Positions 52,116 to 60,866 of a stretch of DNA of 64,000 nt are shown piece by piece. Both the position numbers and the translations under genes were made by a program. The notes beneath the pieces are model-generated. The model was not told where the DNA came from, did no database searches, and saw nothing but the letters and a program-made list of their open reading frames with translations. The stretch lies in assembly GCF_000830005.1 (NCBI RefSeq), contig NZ_CP010407.1, forward strand, positions 1,889,001-1,953,000, in the 5' to 3' direction. Position 1 is the first letter of the stretch. Each line of letters opens with the position of its first letter. The DNA is from Streptomyces vietnamensis (GTDB lineage Bacteria > Actinomycetota > Actinomycetes > Streptomycetales > Streptomycetaceae).

Positions 52116-53498
52116 ATGGCTCCCCACATCTCCGAAAGCGCCCTCGCCGGGCTCGTCGACGACCTGGCCGGTGAGGTGATCATCCCCGGCGGTCCGGACT
52201 ACGACGAGGCGCGTGCCCTGCACAACGGCATGATCGACCGGCGTCCGTCGGTGATCGCCCAGTGCGCCACCCAGGCCGACGTGTCCAACGCGATCCTGTT
52301 CGGCCGCGAGGCCGGTCTGCCGATCGCGGTGCGCGGCGGCGGCCACAGCGTCGCCGGGACCTCCATGATCGACGGCGCGCTGATCGTCGACCTCCGCCGG
52401 ATGCACGGCGTCGTCGTGGACCCGGAGGACATGACGGTCCGGATCGAGGGCGGGGCCCTCATGAGCCACCTGGACCACGCCTGCCAGCCGTTCCACGTGG
52501 CGACCACCGGCGGGCGGGTGTCCACCACCGGCGTCGGCGGCTTCACGCTGGGCGGCGGATCGGGCTGGCTGGAGCGGAAGTTCGGTCTCGCCAGCGACAA
52601 TCTGCTGGCCGCGGACCTGATCACCGCCGAGGGCAAGCACGTCCACACGGACGCGGAGGAGAACCCGGAGCTGTTCTGGGCGCTGCACGGCGGCGGCGGC
52701 AACTTCGGGGTGGCGACCTCGCTGACGATGCGTCTGCACCCGCTGCCCCGGATGAGCATGGCGATGTTGTTCTTCCTGCCCGACAACGGGCCCGAGGTGG
52801 TGCGCACCTTCCGCGACCTCGGTCTGAACGCGCCGGACGAGATGGGTGGCGGCGCTATCTATCTGCCCGCGCCCCCGGAGCCGTTCATACCCGAGGAGCT
52901 GGTCGGAAAGCTGTTGTGCGGGGCGCTGTTCACGTACGCCGGGCCGGTCGGTGAGCTGCGTGAGTTCGCGGCGCCGCTGTTCGCGCTGAAGCCGGTGGTG
53001 GAGATCGTCACGGACATCCCGTACGCGGACCTGCAGTCGATGATGGACGACCCGCCGGGGCTGCGGAACTACTGGTCGGCCGAGTACCTGCGGGAGTTCT
53101 CCGACGAGGCCGTGGACGTCTTCTGCGACCGGGGCACGGGGATCCCGGCGGGGACCGCCACCCAGCACGTGCTGTTCCTGATGGGCGGGGCCGTGGCCGC
53201 GGGGCCCTCCCAGTACCCGCAGCCGTGGCGCACCGCGCCGTGGGCGGTGCACCCGTTCGCGACCTGGGAGGACCCCGCGTACGACGAGCAGGCGAGGCAG
53301 TGGGTGCACGACGTGCGGGCCGACGTGCGGCCGTGGGCGCTCGACGCGACGTACCTGAACTTCGTCGGCGCCGAGGGCGAGCAGCGGATCGTCTCCTCCT
53401 TCGGGGAGAGGAACTACCGCCGGCTCGCCGCCGTGAAGGCCCAGTACGACCCCGACAACGTGTTCCGGTACAACCAGAACATCGTCCCGGCCGGCTGA
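52116..53498 (+). CDS. FAD-linked (BBE-type) oxidoreductase
   Basis: 460 residues. RGGGHSVAGTSMIDGALIVDL contains the His that bonds covalently to FAD, and VGGFTLGGGSGWLERKFGLASDNLL is the second FAD loop, where bicovalent relatives have Cys but here there is Ser (GLASDN). C-terminal BBE motif NYRRLAAVKAQYDPDNVFRYNQNI. Oxidises small alcohols, sugars or polyketide intermediates with O2. AAGGGGGG upstream of ATG. Convergent with the amine oxidase gene. Confidence 0.92.
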   Translation: MAPHISESALAGLVDDLAGEVIIPGGPDYDEARALHNGMIDRRPSVIAQCATQADVSNAILFGREAGLPIAVRGGGHSVAGTSMIDGALIVDLRRMHGVVVDPEDMTVRIEGGALMSHLDHACQPFHVATTGGRVSTTGVGGFTLGGGSGWLERKFGLASDNLLAADLITAEGKHVHTDAEENPELFWALHGGGGNFGVATSLTMRLHPLPRMSMAMLFFLPDNGPEVVRTFRDLGLNAPDEMGGGAIYLPAPPEPFIPEELVGKLLCGALFTYAGPVGELREFAAPLFALKPVVEIVTDIPYADLQSMMDDPPGLRNYWSAEYLREFSDEAVDVFCDRGTGIPAGTATQHVLFLMGGAVAAGPSQYPQPWRTAPWAVHPFATWEDPAYDEQARQWVHDVRADVRPWALDATYLNFVGAEGEQRIVSSFGERNYRRLAAVKAQYDPDNVFRYNQNIVPAG

Positions 53499-53532
53499 AC
53501 CGACTCAGCTCGACCGGCTCACCTCGACCGGC

Positions 53533-55167
53533 TCACCTCAGCGCGGCGATCACCTCCTGGGCGGCGCGCTCGCCCTCGGTGGCCCCGCCTTCCATGAAGC
53601 CCTGGAAGTCGTACGAGCAGTGCTCGCCGCCGATGTGGACGTTGCCCTGGGCGGTGCCCTCGTACCCGGCGTACCGGTGGAGGTAGCCGACGGGCCAGCA
53701 GGAGTACGCGCCCAGGGAGTACGGGTTCTTGTGCCAGGCGGAGAGCTGGGCGCGGCCGGTGTACGCCCGGGAGGTGCCGGGGAAGAAGGCGTCGATGCCG
53801 GCCAGGTAGCGGGTGACCAGGTTCCGTACGTACGGGTCGGACTCGGTGGAGAACGGCCCGGCGGGGTTGAGGTTCCGGGCCAGGCTGCCGCCGCCGTACT
53901 GGAGGAGGATGCCGCCGGTGCCGCCCTGGACCTTGGTGGTGTCCCAGGTCTGCTGGACCTCGGTGTCGGTGAAGCAGTCGCCGGCGGAGACCCCGGGCCA
54001 GGCGCCGGTGCCGCGCCAGGGCCGGGTGCCGAACTGCATGTTGAGCTTGGTGCAGTAGCCCATGCGGGCGTCCCGCAGCAGGTTGCGCATGAGCGGGTCG
54101 AACCCGGCCTGGGAGGTGTCGAGTTGCTGGAGGATCGGCAGCGGGACGCACAGGATCGTGTGGTCGGCGGTGACGGTCCGGGTGGCGCCGGCCTCGGTGA
54201 AGGTGAGCGTCTGGGTGCCGTCGCTGTTGGCCCGTACGGCGTTCAGCGACCAGCCCGCCTTCAGGGTGCCGGGGGCGAGCGCCCCGGCGATGGCGTTGGG
54301 GAGCCAGTCGTTGCCGCCGACGACGTGGTAGCGCTCGTTGGACAGGCCCCAGATGTTGAAGTTGCCGGGATTGGTCTGGTAGCCCATGAGCAGGACGAGG
54401 GCGAGCGAGGACTGTTCGGTGGTGTCGGCGCCGTACTCGACGTTGTAGGCGACGTCGATGAACTTGCCGAGCCGTGAGGAGTGCCCGCCGGGGACCCGGC
54501 TCTCGATCCACTCGTACAGCGACATGTTGTCGAGGGCGGTGCCGGTGGGGGTGGTCTGGTTCCACTTCACCTCGCCCGCGTCGAGCAGGTCGCGGTGGAG
54601 GGCCTGGTAGACGGCGTTGAAGTCCTCGTCGGCCTGGGCGCGCGGGTAGTAGGCGCCGTTGAACCAGAGGACCTCCTCGGCGCCGTTGGGTCCGCCGCCG
54701 AGGAAGTCCTCGGTGGCCAGGCCGAAGCGGCGACAGAGCTCCAGGATCTTCTTGTGGCTGGTGTCGATCAGCTCGCCGCCGATCTCGGAGGTCTGGCCGT
54801 ACGCCCAGTGGTCCCGCTGGGTGTACATGCGGCCGCCGACCCTGGACGGGTTCGCCTCGTAGAGCACCGGGCTCAGTCCGGCGTCCTGGAGGGTGAGGGC
54901 GGCGGTGAGGCCGGAGATCCCGGCGCCGACGACGGCGATCCGGGCGGTGCTCCTGACCGGCGGAGTGGGGGTGGCGGCCGCGGCGGGCACGGCCGAGCCG
55001 ACACCGACGGCGATGCCGGCGGCGGTGGCGTACTTGAGCAGGGACCGGCGTCCGAGGGCGTCGGCCCTCATGCCGCGCAGCTCGTCGACGGGGATGCCCA
55101 GCCGTCGGGCGTCGGCGTGCTCGGCGGCGAGGTTCTTCAGGAGGTGCATCGGGTTGGTGCGTGCCAT
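53533..55167 (-). CDS. Flavin-containing amine oxidase
   Basis: 544 residues. The N-terminus contains GRRSLLKYATAAGIAVGVG, resembling a twin-arginine export signal, but with a 40-residue n-region. FAD motif IAVVGAGISGLTAALTLQDAG, GGRMYT, and the C-terminal flavin-binding YPxGxx-type region VGYLHRYAGYEGTAQGNVHIGGEHCSYDFQGFMEGGATEG. Oxidises amines to aldehydes with H2O2. Downstream of the APC permease gene with 25 bp between, suggesting uptake and oxidation of a polyamine or biogenic amine. Confidence 0.94.
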   Translation of the reverse strand: MARTNPMHLLKNLAAEHADARRLGIPVDELRGMRADALGRRSLLKYATAAGIAVGVGSAVPAAAATPTPPVRSTARIAVVGAGISGLTAALTLQDAGLSPVLYEANPSRVGGRMYTQRDHWAYGQTSEIGGELIDTSHKKILELCRRFGLATEDFLGGGPNGAEEVLWFNGAYYPRAQADEDFNAVYQALHRDLLDAGEVKWNQTTPTGTALDNMSLYEWIESRVPGGHSSRLGKFIDVAYNVEYGADTTEQSSLALVLLMGYQTNPGNFNIWGLSNERYHVVGGNDWLPNAIAGALAPGTLKAGWSLNAVRANSDGTQTLTFTEAGATRTVTADHTILCVPLPILQQLDTSQAGFDPLMRNLLRDARMGYCTKLNMQFGTRPWRGTGAWPGVSAGDCFTDTEVQQTWDTTKVQGGTGGILLQYGGGSLARNLNPAGPFSTESDPYVRNLVTRYLAGIDAFFPGTSRAYTGRAQLSAWHKNPYSLGAYSCWPVGYLHRYAGYEGTAQGNVHIGGEHCSYDFQGFMEGGATEGERAAQEVIAALR

Positions 55168-55192
55168 GGGGCGCTCCTGGAGGTGGGTGGGG

Positions 55193-56707
55193 TCAGCTCT
55201 GGGGTACGGGGGCGGGTTCCGTGCGGGTGTCGTCGGCGCGCTCGGCGGCGTCCTCCAGGACGATCCGGCCGATGATCTCGTAGCGCTCGGGTCGCTTGGC
55301 CTTGAGGTAGAAGCCGAGGCCGAGGCCGCCGAAGAAGACGGCGCCGACGATCCAGGGGATCGCCTTGAAGAAGAGGGAGTCGGCGGCGAGCCCTGCCGCG
55401 GTCTCCATGTTCATGACCAGCAGCACGACGACGGCGATCATGCCGATGCCGCCGAGGAGCGGGGCCGTGAGGGTCTTGAACCAGTGCCGGTCCTCGGGGT
55501 GGTTCTTGCGGAAGTAGCCGATGACGGCGAACGAACACAGCGTCTGGACGATGAGGATCGCCATCGTGCCGAGGATCGCGAGCAGCGTGTAGAGGTGGAT
55601 GTACGGGTCCTGGCCGGTGAGCCAGAAGGCGGCGACGAGGCCGACGGCGATCACGCTCTGCACGTACGAGGCGATGTACGGCGAGCCGTGCTTCGCGTGC
55701 GTCCGGCCGAGCGCCGGGTGCAGGAAGCCCTCCCGGCCGATGGCGTACAGATAGCGCGAGGCGCACTGGTGGAAGGCCATGCCGCAGGCGAAGGAGCCGG
55801 TGAGCAGCAGCCACTGGAAGGCGTCGACGGCCCAGGCGCCGATGAAGGTCTGGGCGGGCGCGAAGAACAGGTCGAGGGGGCTCGCGGACGAGGACAGCTT
55901 CACGGAACCGGCGAGCCCGTTCCCGGCGATCGTCATCCACGAGACGTAGATGTAGAAGAGGCCGACGCCGATGACGGAGATCAGGGTGGCGCGCGGGATG
56001 ACCCGCTTGGGGTCGCGGGACTCCTCGCCGTACATCGCGGTCGACTCGAAGCCGACCCACGACCAGAAGGCGAAGAAGAGGCCGAGCCCGGCGGAGGTGC
56101 CGGTGAAGGCGTTCTTCGGGTTGATCGGCTCGACCGGGATGCCGTCGGGACCGCCGCCGGCGATGAGGACGGCGGTGGCGACCGCGAAGAGGACGGCGAT
56201 CTCCGCGACCAGCATCACCCCGAGGGCCTTGGCGGTCAGGTTGATGTCGAAGTACGACAGGACGGCGGTGACGGCCAGCATGACGGCCGCGTACAGGATC
56301 CACGGCACGTCCACGCCGAGCTGGTCGGCGACGGTCGTCTTGGCGAAGTAGGCGAAGACGCCGACGATCGAGGCCTCGAAGACGATGTACGCGAGGACGG
56401 CGAGCATGCCGGAGGCCATGCCTGCGATCCGGCCCAGGCCGTGCGAGATGTAGCCGTAGAAGGCGCCGGCGGCCGTGATCCGCTTGGCCATGGCGACGTA
56501 GCCGACCGAGAAGACGGTCAGGACGAGCGTCGCGAAGAGATATCCGGCGGGCGCGCCGGTGCCGTTGCCGAAGCCCACGGCGATGGGGAGGTTTCCGGTC
56601 ATCGCCGTGATCGGGGCGGCGGTGGCGACGGCCATGAAGACGACGCCGACGAGTCCGACCGAGTTCGCCTTGAGCCGGTGGACCTCTGGGGTGGGGTTCT
56701 CTGCCAT
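55193..56707 (-). CDS. APC-family amino-acid/amine permease
   Basis: 504 residues with about 12 membrane helices (SVGLVGVVFMAVATAAPITAM; GLFFAFWSWVGFESTAMYGEE, the consensus core). Helix 1 pattern GxVGVxFM is typical of APC uptake proteins. Probably imports the amine oxidised by the neighbouring oxidase. ATG at 56705-56707 has a weak ribosome site. Divergent from the PucR regulator across a 161-bp region with a perfect palindrome. Confidence 0.94.
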   Translation of the reverse strand: MAENPTPEVHRLKANSVGLVGVVFMAVATAAPITAMTGNLPIAVGFGNGTGAPAGYLFATLVLTVFSVGYVAMAKRITAAGAFYGYISHGLGRIAGMASGMLAVLAYIVFEASIVGVFAYFAKTTVADQLGVDVPWILYAAVMLAVTAVLSYFDINLTAKALGVMLVAEIAVLFAVATAVLIAGGGPDGIPVEPINPKNAFTGTSAGLGLFFAFWSWVGFESTAMYGEESRDPKRVIPRATLISVIGVGLFYIYVSWMTIAGNGLAGSVKLSSSASPLDLFFAPAQTFIGAWAVDAFQWLLLTGSFACGMAFHQCASRYLYAIGREGFLHPALGRTHAKHGSPYIASYVQSVIAVGLVAAFWLTGQDPYIHLYTLLAILGTMAILIVQTLCSFAVIGYFRKNHPEDRHWFKTLTAPLLGGIGMIAVVVLLVMNMETAAGLAADSLFFKAIPWIVGAVFFGGLGLGFYLKAKRPERYEIIGRIVLEDAAERADDTRTEPAPVPQS

Positions 56708-56772
56708 GGGCCGAGAGGATCCTCGCGAGTGACGTAGGCCACAATCGACATCCGGTCGCACAATTCCCGCCA

Positions 56773-56795
56773 CAGGGCGACGAGTTGTCGCCCTG
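56773..56795. promoter_or_regulatory. Perfect 9-5-9 palindrome in the permease/PucR divergent region
   Basis: CAGGGCGAC (56773-56781), GAGTT, GTCGCCCTG (56787-56795). Lies 66 bp upstream of the permease ATG and 73 bp upstream of the regulator ATG. A dimeric regulator site is likely; the PucR-type protein is the obvious candidate. Confidence 0.65.
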
Positions 56796-56868
56796 GTGTA
56801 CGAACTGTCCGGTCCCGTGACCGTGCGGTGATGTCGCCGAAACACGGACGCGGGTAGCGTCCGGCCCC

Positions 56869-58491
56869 ATGGACAATCAGGGCGGGATCACCGTGCAGCG
56901 GGCGCTCGAACTCCCCGGACTGCGCGGCGGGCTCCCGGAGGTCGTGGCCGGCGCGGACCGGCTGCACCGCACGGTGCGCTGGGTGCACGCGGGCGAGGTG
57001 CCGAACATCGCCTCGCTGCTCAAGGGCGGCGAACTACTCCTCACCACGGGCCTCGGCCTGGGCACCCTCCCGGCCGAACAGCGGGCCTTCGTGCGGCGGC
57101 TCGCCGACCGGGGCATCGCGGCGCTCGTCGTCGAACTGGGCCCGCGCTTCGCCCGCCTCCCGGCGACGATAGTGGAGACCGCGCGGGCGGCCGGCCTGCC
57201 GCTCGTCCAGCTCCACCGCGAGGTCCCCTTCGTCGCCGTCACGGAGGAGATCCACACCGAGATCGTCAACGGCCACTACGCGCTCCAGCGGCAGGCCGAG
57301 GAGGTCCACCGGCAGTGCACGGAGGCGCTGCTCGGCGGCGGCGGGGTCCCCCAGGTGCTCCGCATCCTCTCCGACTTCGCCGCCAACCCGGTCTTCCTGG
57401 AGACCGCCGACGGACAGCTGCTCTACGCGGCGGGCACCGAGTCCGCGCCCGCCGACCCGCTCCAGGTGTGGGACGGGCTGCGCGGCCAGCGGGCGGCCCG
57501 CGAGTCCGGCCCGCCCACCGGCACGGTCCTGGTCGACGTGCCGGGCGGCGGCCCCGGTACGGGTTCGGTGCGGGCCCGCCTGGTCCTCCTGGCGGTCTCG
57601 GGCCCCCTCTCCCCCGTGCACCGCATGGCGGCCGAGCGGGCGGCCGGACTCCTGGCCGTCGTCCTCATGCAGGCCCGCCAGGAGGAGGAGCTGGCCGCAC
57701 GCGGCCGGGGCGACTTCCTGACGGACCTGGCGGAGGGCCGGATCTCGGCGGAGGACGCCCCGGCACAGGCGAGGGTCCTGGGCTTCAAGCCGGGCGACGG
57801 CCCGCTGCTCCCGGTGGTGATGCGCCTGGCATCAGAACTGTCCCCCTCGGGCAACTGGGCGCTCCTGGCGCGAGCGGTCCTGGAGGAACTGTCCGCGGTG
57901 GGCGTCCCTGCGCTCCTGGGCGTCCGCCCGGTAGAAGGCCGGGTGCCGTTGTTGTTGGGCCTGCGCTCGGAATCGGAACGCACAGCGGTCGCGGACCGGG
58001 TGGCGGCAGCACTTCGGGCCGGCGTGGAACGGGCAGGCCTGGAACGCGCGGGGGTGCACCCACCAGTGGTCGTGGTCGGCGTCGCGGGCGGCTGGGCGGC
58101 GGCCTCGGCGGGCCTGCGGCACGCGGCTGAGACGGCGACGGCGGCGCAGGGCCTCTCGGACCTCCCCTGGTACGACGCCCGCCGCCTGGACATCGACCTG
58201 CTCCTGTGGCGGCTCCGGGACCACCCGGACCTCGCCGCCTTCGTCGACCGCGCGATCGGCCCGCTGCGGGACCACGACGGCACGTCCCGCCCCCCGCTCC
58301 TCCCCACCCTCGAGACCTACCTCGCGCACGCGGGCCGCAAGGCGGAGACCGCCCGCGAACTCCACCTCAACCGCCAGACCCTCTACAACCGCCTGGCCCG
58401 CATCTCCGAACTCCTGGGCACGGACCTGGACGACCCCCAAACGGTCCTGGCCCTCTCCCTGGCCCTGAGAGCCCGCCGCCACACACCGTAG
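56869..58491 (+). CDS. PucR-family transcriptional regulator
   Basis: 540 residues. N-terminal purine-catabolism-regulator domain (TVQRALELPGLRGGLPEVVAGADRLHRTVRWVHAGEVPNIASLL), middle GGDEF-like region, and C-terminal HTH (LETYLAHAGRKAETARELHLNRQTLYNRLARISELLG). PucR proteins activate or repress nitrogen-compound catabolism. Divergent from amine permease/oxidase genes, so probably their regulator. TAGCGT 8 nt before the ATG could be a leaderless -10. Followed by composite repeat D. Confidence 0.94.
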   Translation: MDNQGGITVQRALELPGLRGGLPEVVAGADRLHRTVRWVHAGEVPNIASLLKGGELLLTTGLGLGTLPAEQRAFVRRLADRGIAALVVELGPRFARLPATIVETARAAGLPLVQLHREVPFVAVTEEIHTEIVNGHYALQRQAEEVHRQCTEALLGGGGVPQVLRILSDFAANPVFLETADGQLLYAAGTESAPADPLQVWDGLRGQRAARESGPPTGTVLVDVPGGGPGTGSVRARLVLLAVSGPLSPVHRMAAERAAGLLAVVLMQARQEEELAARGRGDFLTDLAEGRISAEDAPAQARVLGFKPGDGPLLPVVMRLASELSPSGNWALLARAVLEELSAVGVPALLGVRPVEGRVPLLLGLRSESERTAVADRVAAALRAGVERAGLERAGVHPPVVVVGVAGGWAAASAGLRHAAETATAAQGLSDLPWYDARRLDIDLLLWRLRDHPDLAAFVDRAIGPLRDHDGTSRPPLLPTLETYLAHAGRKAETARELHLNRQTLYNRLARISELLGTDLDDPQTVLALSLALRARRHTP

Positions 58492-58643
58492 GCCCCGCCC
58501 GGGGACCCACACCCGACCGTGCGGCGCCCCGCTGCCCGCCGTGTGGCCCCGCGTCCCGCCTCGTGCGGGGCCCGCGCCCGGCTGGGCCTTCGTCCCGCGC
58601 CCGCGTGGTGCCCGCGCCCGGCCGGGCGGTGCCCCGCTGCCCG

Positions 58644-58852
58644 CCGTGTGGGCAATCGTCCCGCTGGGGCGGGACGGGTGGGCACACGGGACGGCGCCCT
58701 TCAGCGGCGCCTCCGCGTTCCGCGCCTGGACCCGCACCACCGCCGCGGCGCGCTTCCGGTGCGGGTCCAGGCGCGGGAGCCTCGGGCGCCGGCAGGGCGC
58801 GGGTCCGTTGTGCCCACCCGTTCCGCCCCAGCGGAACGACTGCCCACAACGG
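58644..58852 (-). repeat. BIME-like composite hairpin repeat, copy D (reverse orientation)
   Basis: 209 bp. Hairpin 1 is C-type CCGTGTG/CACACGG (58644-58650/58683-58689); the central hairpin is a perfect 18-bp stem (58721-58738 with 58758-58775); hairpin 2 is T-type CCGTTGTG/CACAACGG (58805-58812/58845-58852), inner GTTCCGC/GCGGAAC. Placed between the convergent PucR and glycosyltransferase genes. The left flank 58492-58643 has degenerate fragments (such as CCGTGTGG at about 58540) and no gene. Confidence 0.9.
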
Positions 58853-58915
58853 GCGGGGCGCAGGCCCACACGGGCGCGGGTCCACACGGGCGCGCGGCGC
58901 AGGCCCAGGCGACGG

Positions 58916-59995
58916 CTACCGTCCCGACAGCTCGTCGTACACCGACAGCACGTGCGCCACCGTCTCGTCCTCCGTGGGCCACGACCCCGCCTGCACCCGC
59001 CCCGCCGCCGCCAGGTCCATCCTCCGGTCCGCGTCCTCAAGGAGTCCCCGCACCGCCCCCGCCAGGGCCTCCGCGTCCCCGTACGGCACCAACTCCGCCG
59101 CGTCCCCGACGAGTTCCGGTACGCCGCCGACGGCCGTCGCGACGAGCGGCACCCCGAGCCGCAGCGCCTCCTGCGCGAGCAGGGAGCGGGCCTCCCACCG
59201 CGACGGCAGCACGGCGACATCCGCGGCCGCGAGCAGCTCGGCGACGTCGTCCCGCCGCCCGATGAGCCGCACGGAGAGCCGTTCCTCGACGATCCGCCGT
59301 TGCAGGAAGGCCCGTTCGCGTCCTTCCCCGGCGATGACGAGCAGCGGTTCCGGATCGAGCCCCCGCCACAACCGCGCCGCGTCGAGCAGCGTCCGGTACC
59401 CCCGCCCGCGTTCGAGCGCCCCGACGGCCATGAGCAGCGGCCGGTCGACGGCGCCGAGTTCGGCGCGGGCCTTGCCGTCGTGGAGGCAGACGGGCCCGCG
59501 CGCGGGGGGCACGGTGACGGGGGCGAGGCGGGCGTCCCGGGCCCCGCGCCGCCGGGCCCGGTCGACGAGTTCGGAGGAGGTGCCGAGGACGACGGTCGCG
59601 GCCCGCGCGGTCTTCCGCTCCAGGAGCCGCAGCACTCCGCCCCGCGCCCCGTCGACGTGGTTCCGGCTGTGCCAGGTGGTCACGAGCGGGGTCCGCGTGC
59701 CCCCGGCCAGCGCGAGCGCGGCCCGCACGGAGGCCTGGAGGCCGTGCGCGTGGACCACGTCGGCGCCGATGCAGGCGTTGCGGAGCGCGGTGACGGTCGC
59801 GGGGTCGCCGAGGCGCGGCAGGGGCACGAAGTGTGCGCCTGCGCCCAGGTAGTCGTATGCGCGGTCGAGTTCGGCCGGGGCGCACACGGTCACCCGCACG
59901 CCCCTCGCCACCAGCCCCGAGGCAAGTGATCGGACGTGCGCGCTGCTGCCCGCGCCGCCGCCGCCCAGCACTTGGACCGTACGGAGCTGTGTCAC
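58916..59995 (-). CDS. Glycosyltransferase family 4 (cell-surface type)
   Basis: 359 residues from GTG 59995. VQVLGGGGAGSSAHVRSLASGL; DVVHAHGLQASVRAAL; donor domain MAVGALERGRGYRTLLDAARL; E-x7-E region SRWEARSLLAQEALRLGVPLVATAVGGVPELVGD. Upstream is a MraY/WecA-like membrane protein gene in the same direction (145 bp), so both may assemble a lipid-linked glycan. From sequence neither sugar nor acceptor can be assigned. Confidence 0.93.
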   Translation of the reverse strand: MTQLRTVQVLGGGGAGSSAHVRSLASGLVARGVRVTVCAPAELDRAYDYLGAGAHFVPLPRLGDPATVTALRNACIGADVVHAHGLQASVRAALALAGGTRTPLVTTWHSRNHVDGARGGVLRLLERKTARAATVVLGTSSELVDRARRRGARDARLAPVTVPPARGPVCLHDGKARAELGAVDRPLLMAVGALERGRGYRTLLDAARLWRGLDPEPLLVIAGEGRERAFLQRRIVEERLSVRLIGRRDDVAELLAAADVAVLPSRWEARSLLAQEALRLGVPLVATAVGGVPELVGDAAELVPYGDAEALAGAVRGLLEDADRRMDLAAAGRVQAGSWPTEDETVAHVLSVYDELSGR

Positions 59996-60140
59996 GCGCC
60001 CAAGGATGCCAGTCCGTGCCCCCGACCGTACGCACGTTCCGGCACCGAAATGGCGTCGTTCCCCTGCGCGGAAGGCGTACGGCACGGCGACCCACACCAC
60101 GGGTTCACCCACACGGGTGAGCGCACGAGAAGTCGGCCCC

Positions 60141-60866
60141 TCAGGCGGAAGCCGCCCGCTCCCCCCACACCGCGGCGGCCACCAGCCCGGCCGCGTGCGC
60201 CGCGAGCCCGAGCCGCCCGTTGGAGGCGGCGATGGCGCTGCCGACGGCGGCACCGAGCGCGTGCGCGCCGGCGTCGCCGAGCATGGCGACCTCTCCGAGG
60301 TCGTCGCCGAGGACGGCCGCCGCCGCTCCCATCGGCGCGCCCGCGAGCGCCCCCCGCAGCAGCCCCGGCGCGCCGAGCCCGAGCACGAGGAGGCCCGCGC
60401 GCCCCGGCCGTACGTCCACGAGGTTCACGAGGTGCGCGGTGCCGGCGATGACGACACCGGCGAGGACCTTGTCGAGGGGCTTCTCCTTGAGGAGGGCCCC
60501 GGCGGCGAGCGAGGCGGCACCGATCCCGAAGAGCTTCACGGCCCCACTGGTCACCTCGCCACCACGGAGCGCCCCCAGATGCGCCCGGAACCCGCGCCGG
60601 TGGTCACCGCGCAGGTCGTCGTACCGCCCGCACGCGGCCGCCGCGGCGACGGCCAGAGCGGCGGGCGGTGCGGCGGGCAGGGCGGCGACGGCCGAACCGA
60701 ACGCAGCGGCCTGACCGGCCTGGAGGAGGACCCGACGGCCCGCGTGGTTGGTCCGCTCCCAACTGCCGGGGTTCCCCGGCGGCCGCCGCCGGAGCCGCCC
60801 GTACGCGAGCCGGGTCGCACCGAAGGCGACGGCGAACGTACCGATCCGCCCCGGGGCCCGGGTCAC
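60141..60866 (-). CDS. MraY/WecA-like (PNPT) integral membrane protein
   Basis: 241 residues from GTG 60866, overlapping the recN stop as GTGA. Several hydrophobic helices. The motifs GRYDDLRGD, GFRAHL, NLVDVRPGRAGLLVLG and MLGDAGAHALGAAVG match the DD, HL, NxxDxxDG-like and GDxGS-like signatures of polyprenyl-phosphate sugar-1-phosphate transferases, but in short and altered form (for example DVRPGR in place of DGLDGL). It may be a reduced or diverged member. About 100 residues shorter than MraY. Confidence 0.8.
   Translation of the reverse strand: MTRAPGRIGTFAVAFGATRLAYGRLRRRPPGNPGSWERTNHAGRRVLLQAGQAAAFGSAVAALPAAPPAALAVAAAAACGRYDDLRGDHRRGFRAHLGALRGGEVTSGAVKLFGIGAASLAAGALLKEKPLDKVLAGVVIAGTAHLVNLVDVRPGRAGLLVLGLGAPGLLRGALAGAPMGAAAAVLGDDLGEVAMLGDAGAHALGAAVGSAIAASNGRLGLAAHAAGLVAAAVWGERAASA

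Noticed and set aside
53509..53536. Two 14-bp direct repeats (CTCGACCGGCTCAC) between convergent BBE and amine oxidase genes
   Set aside because: Short, only two copies and no hairpin; no likely function.
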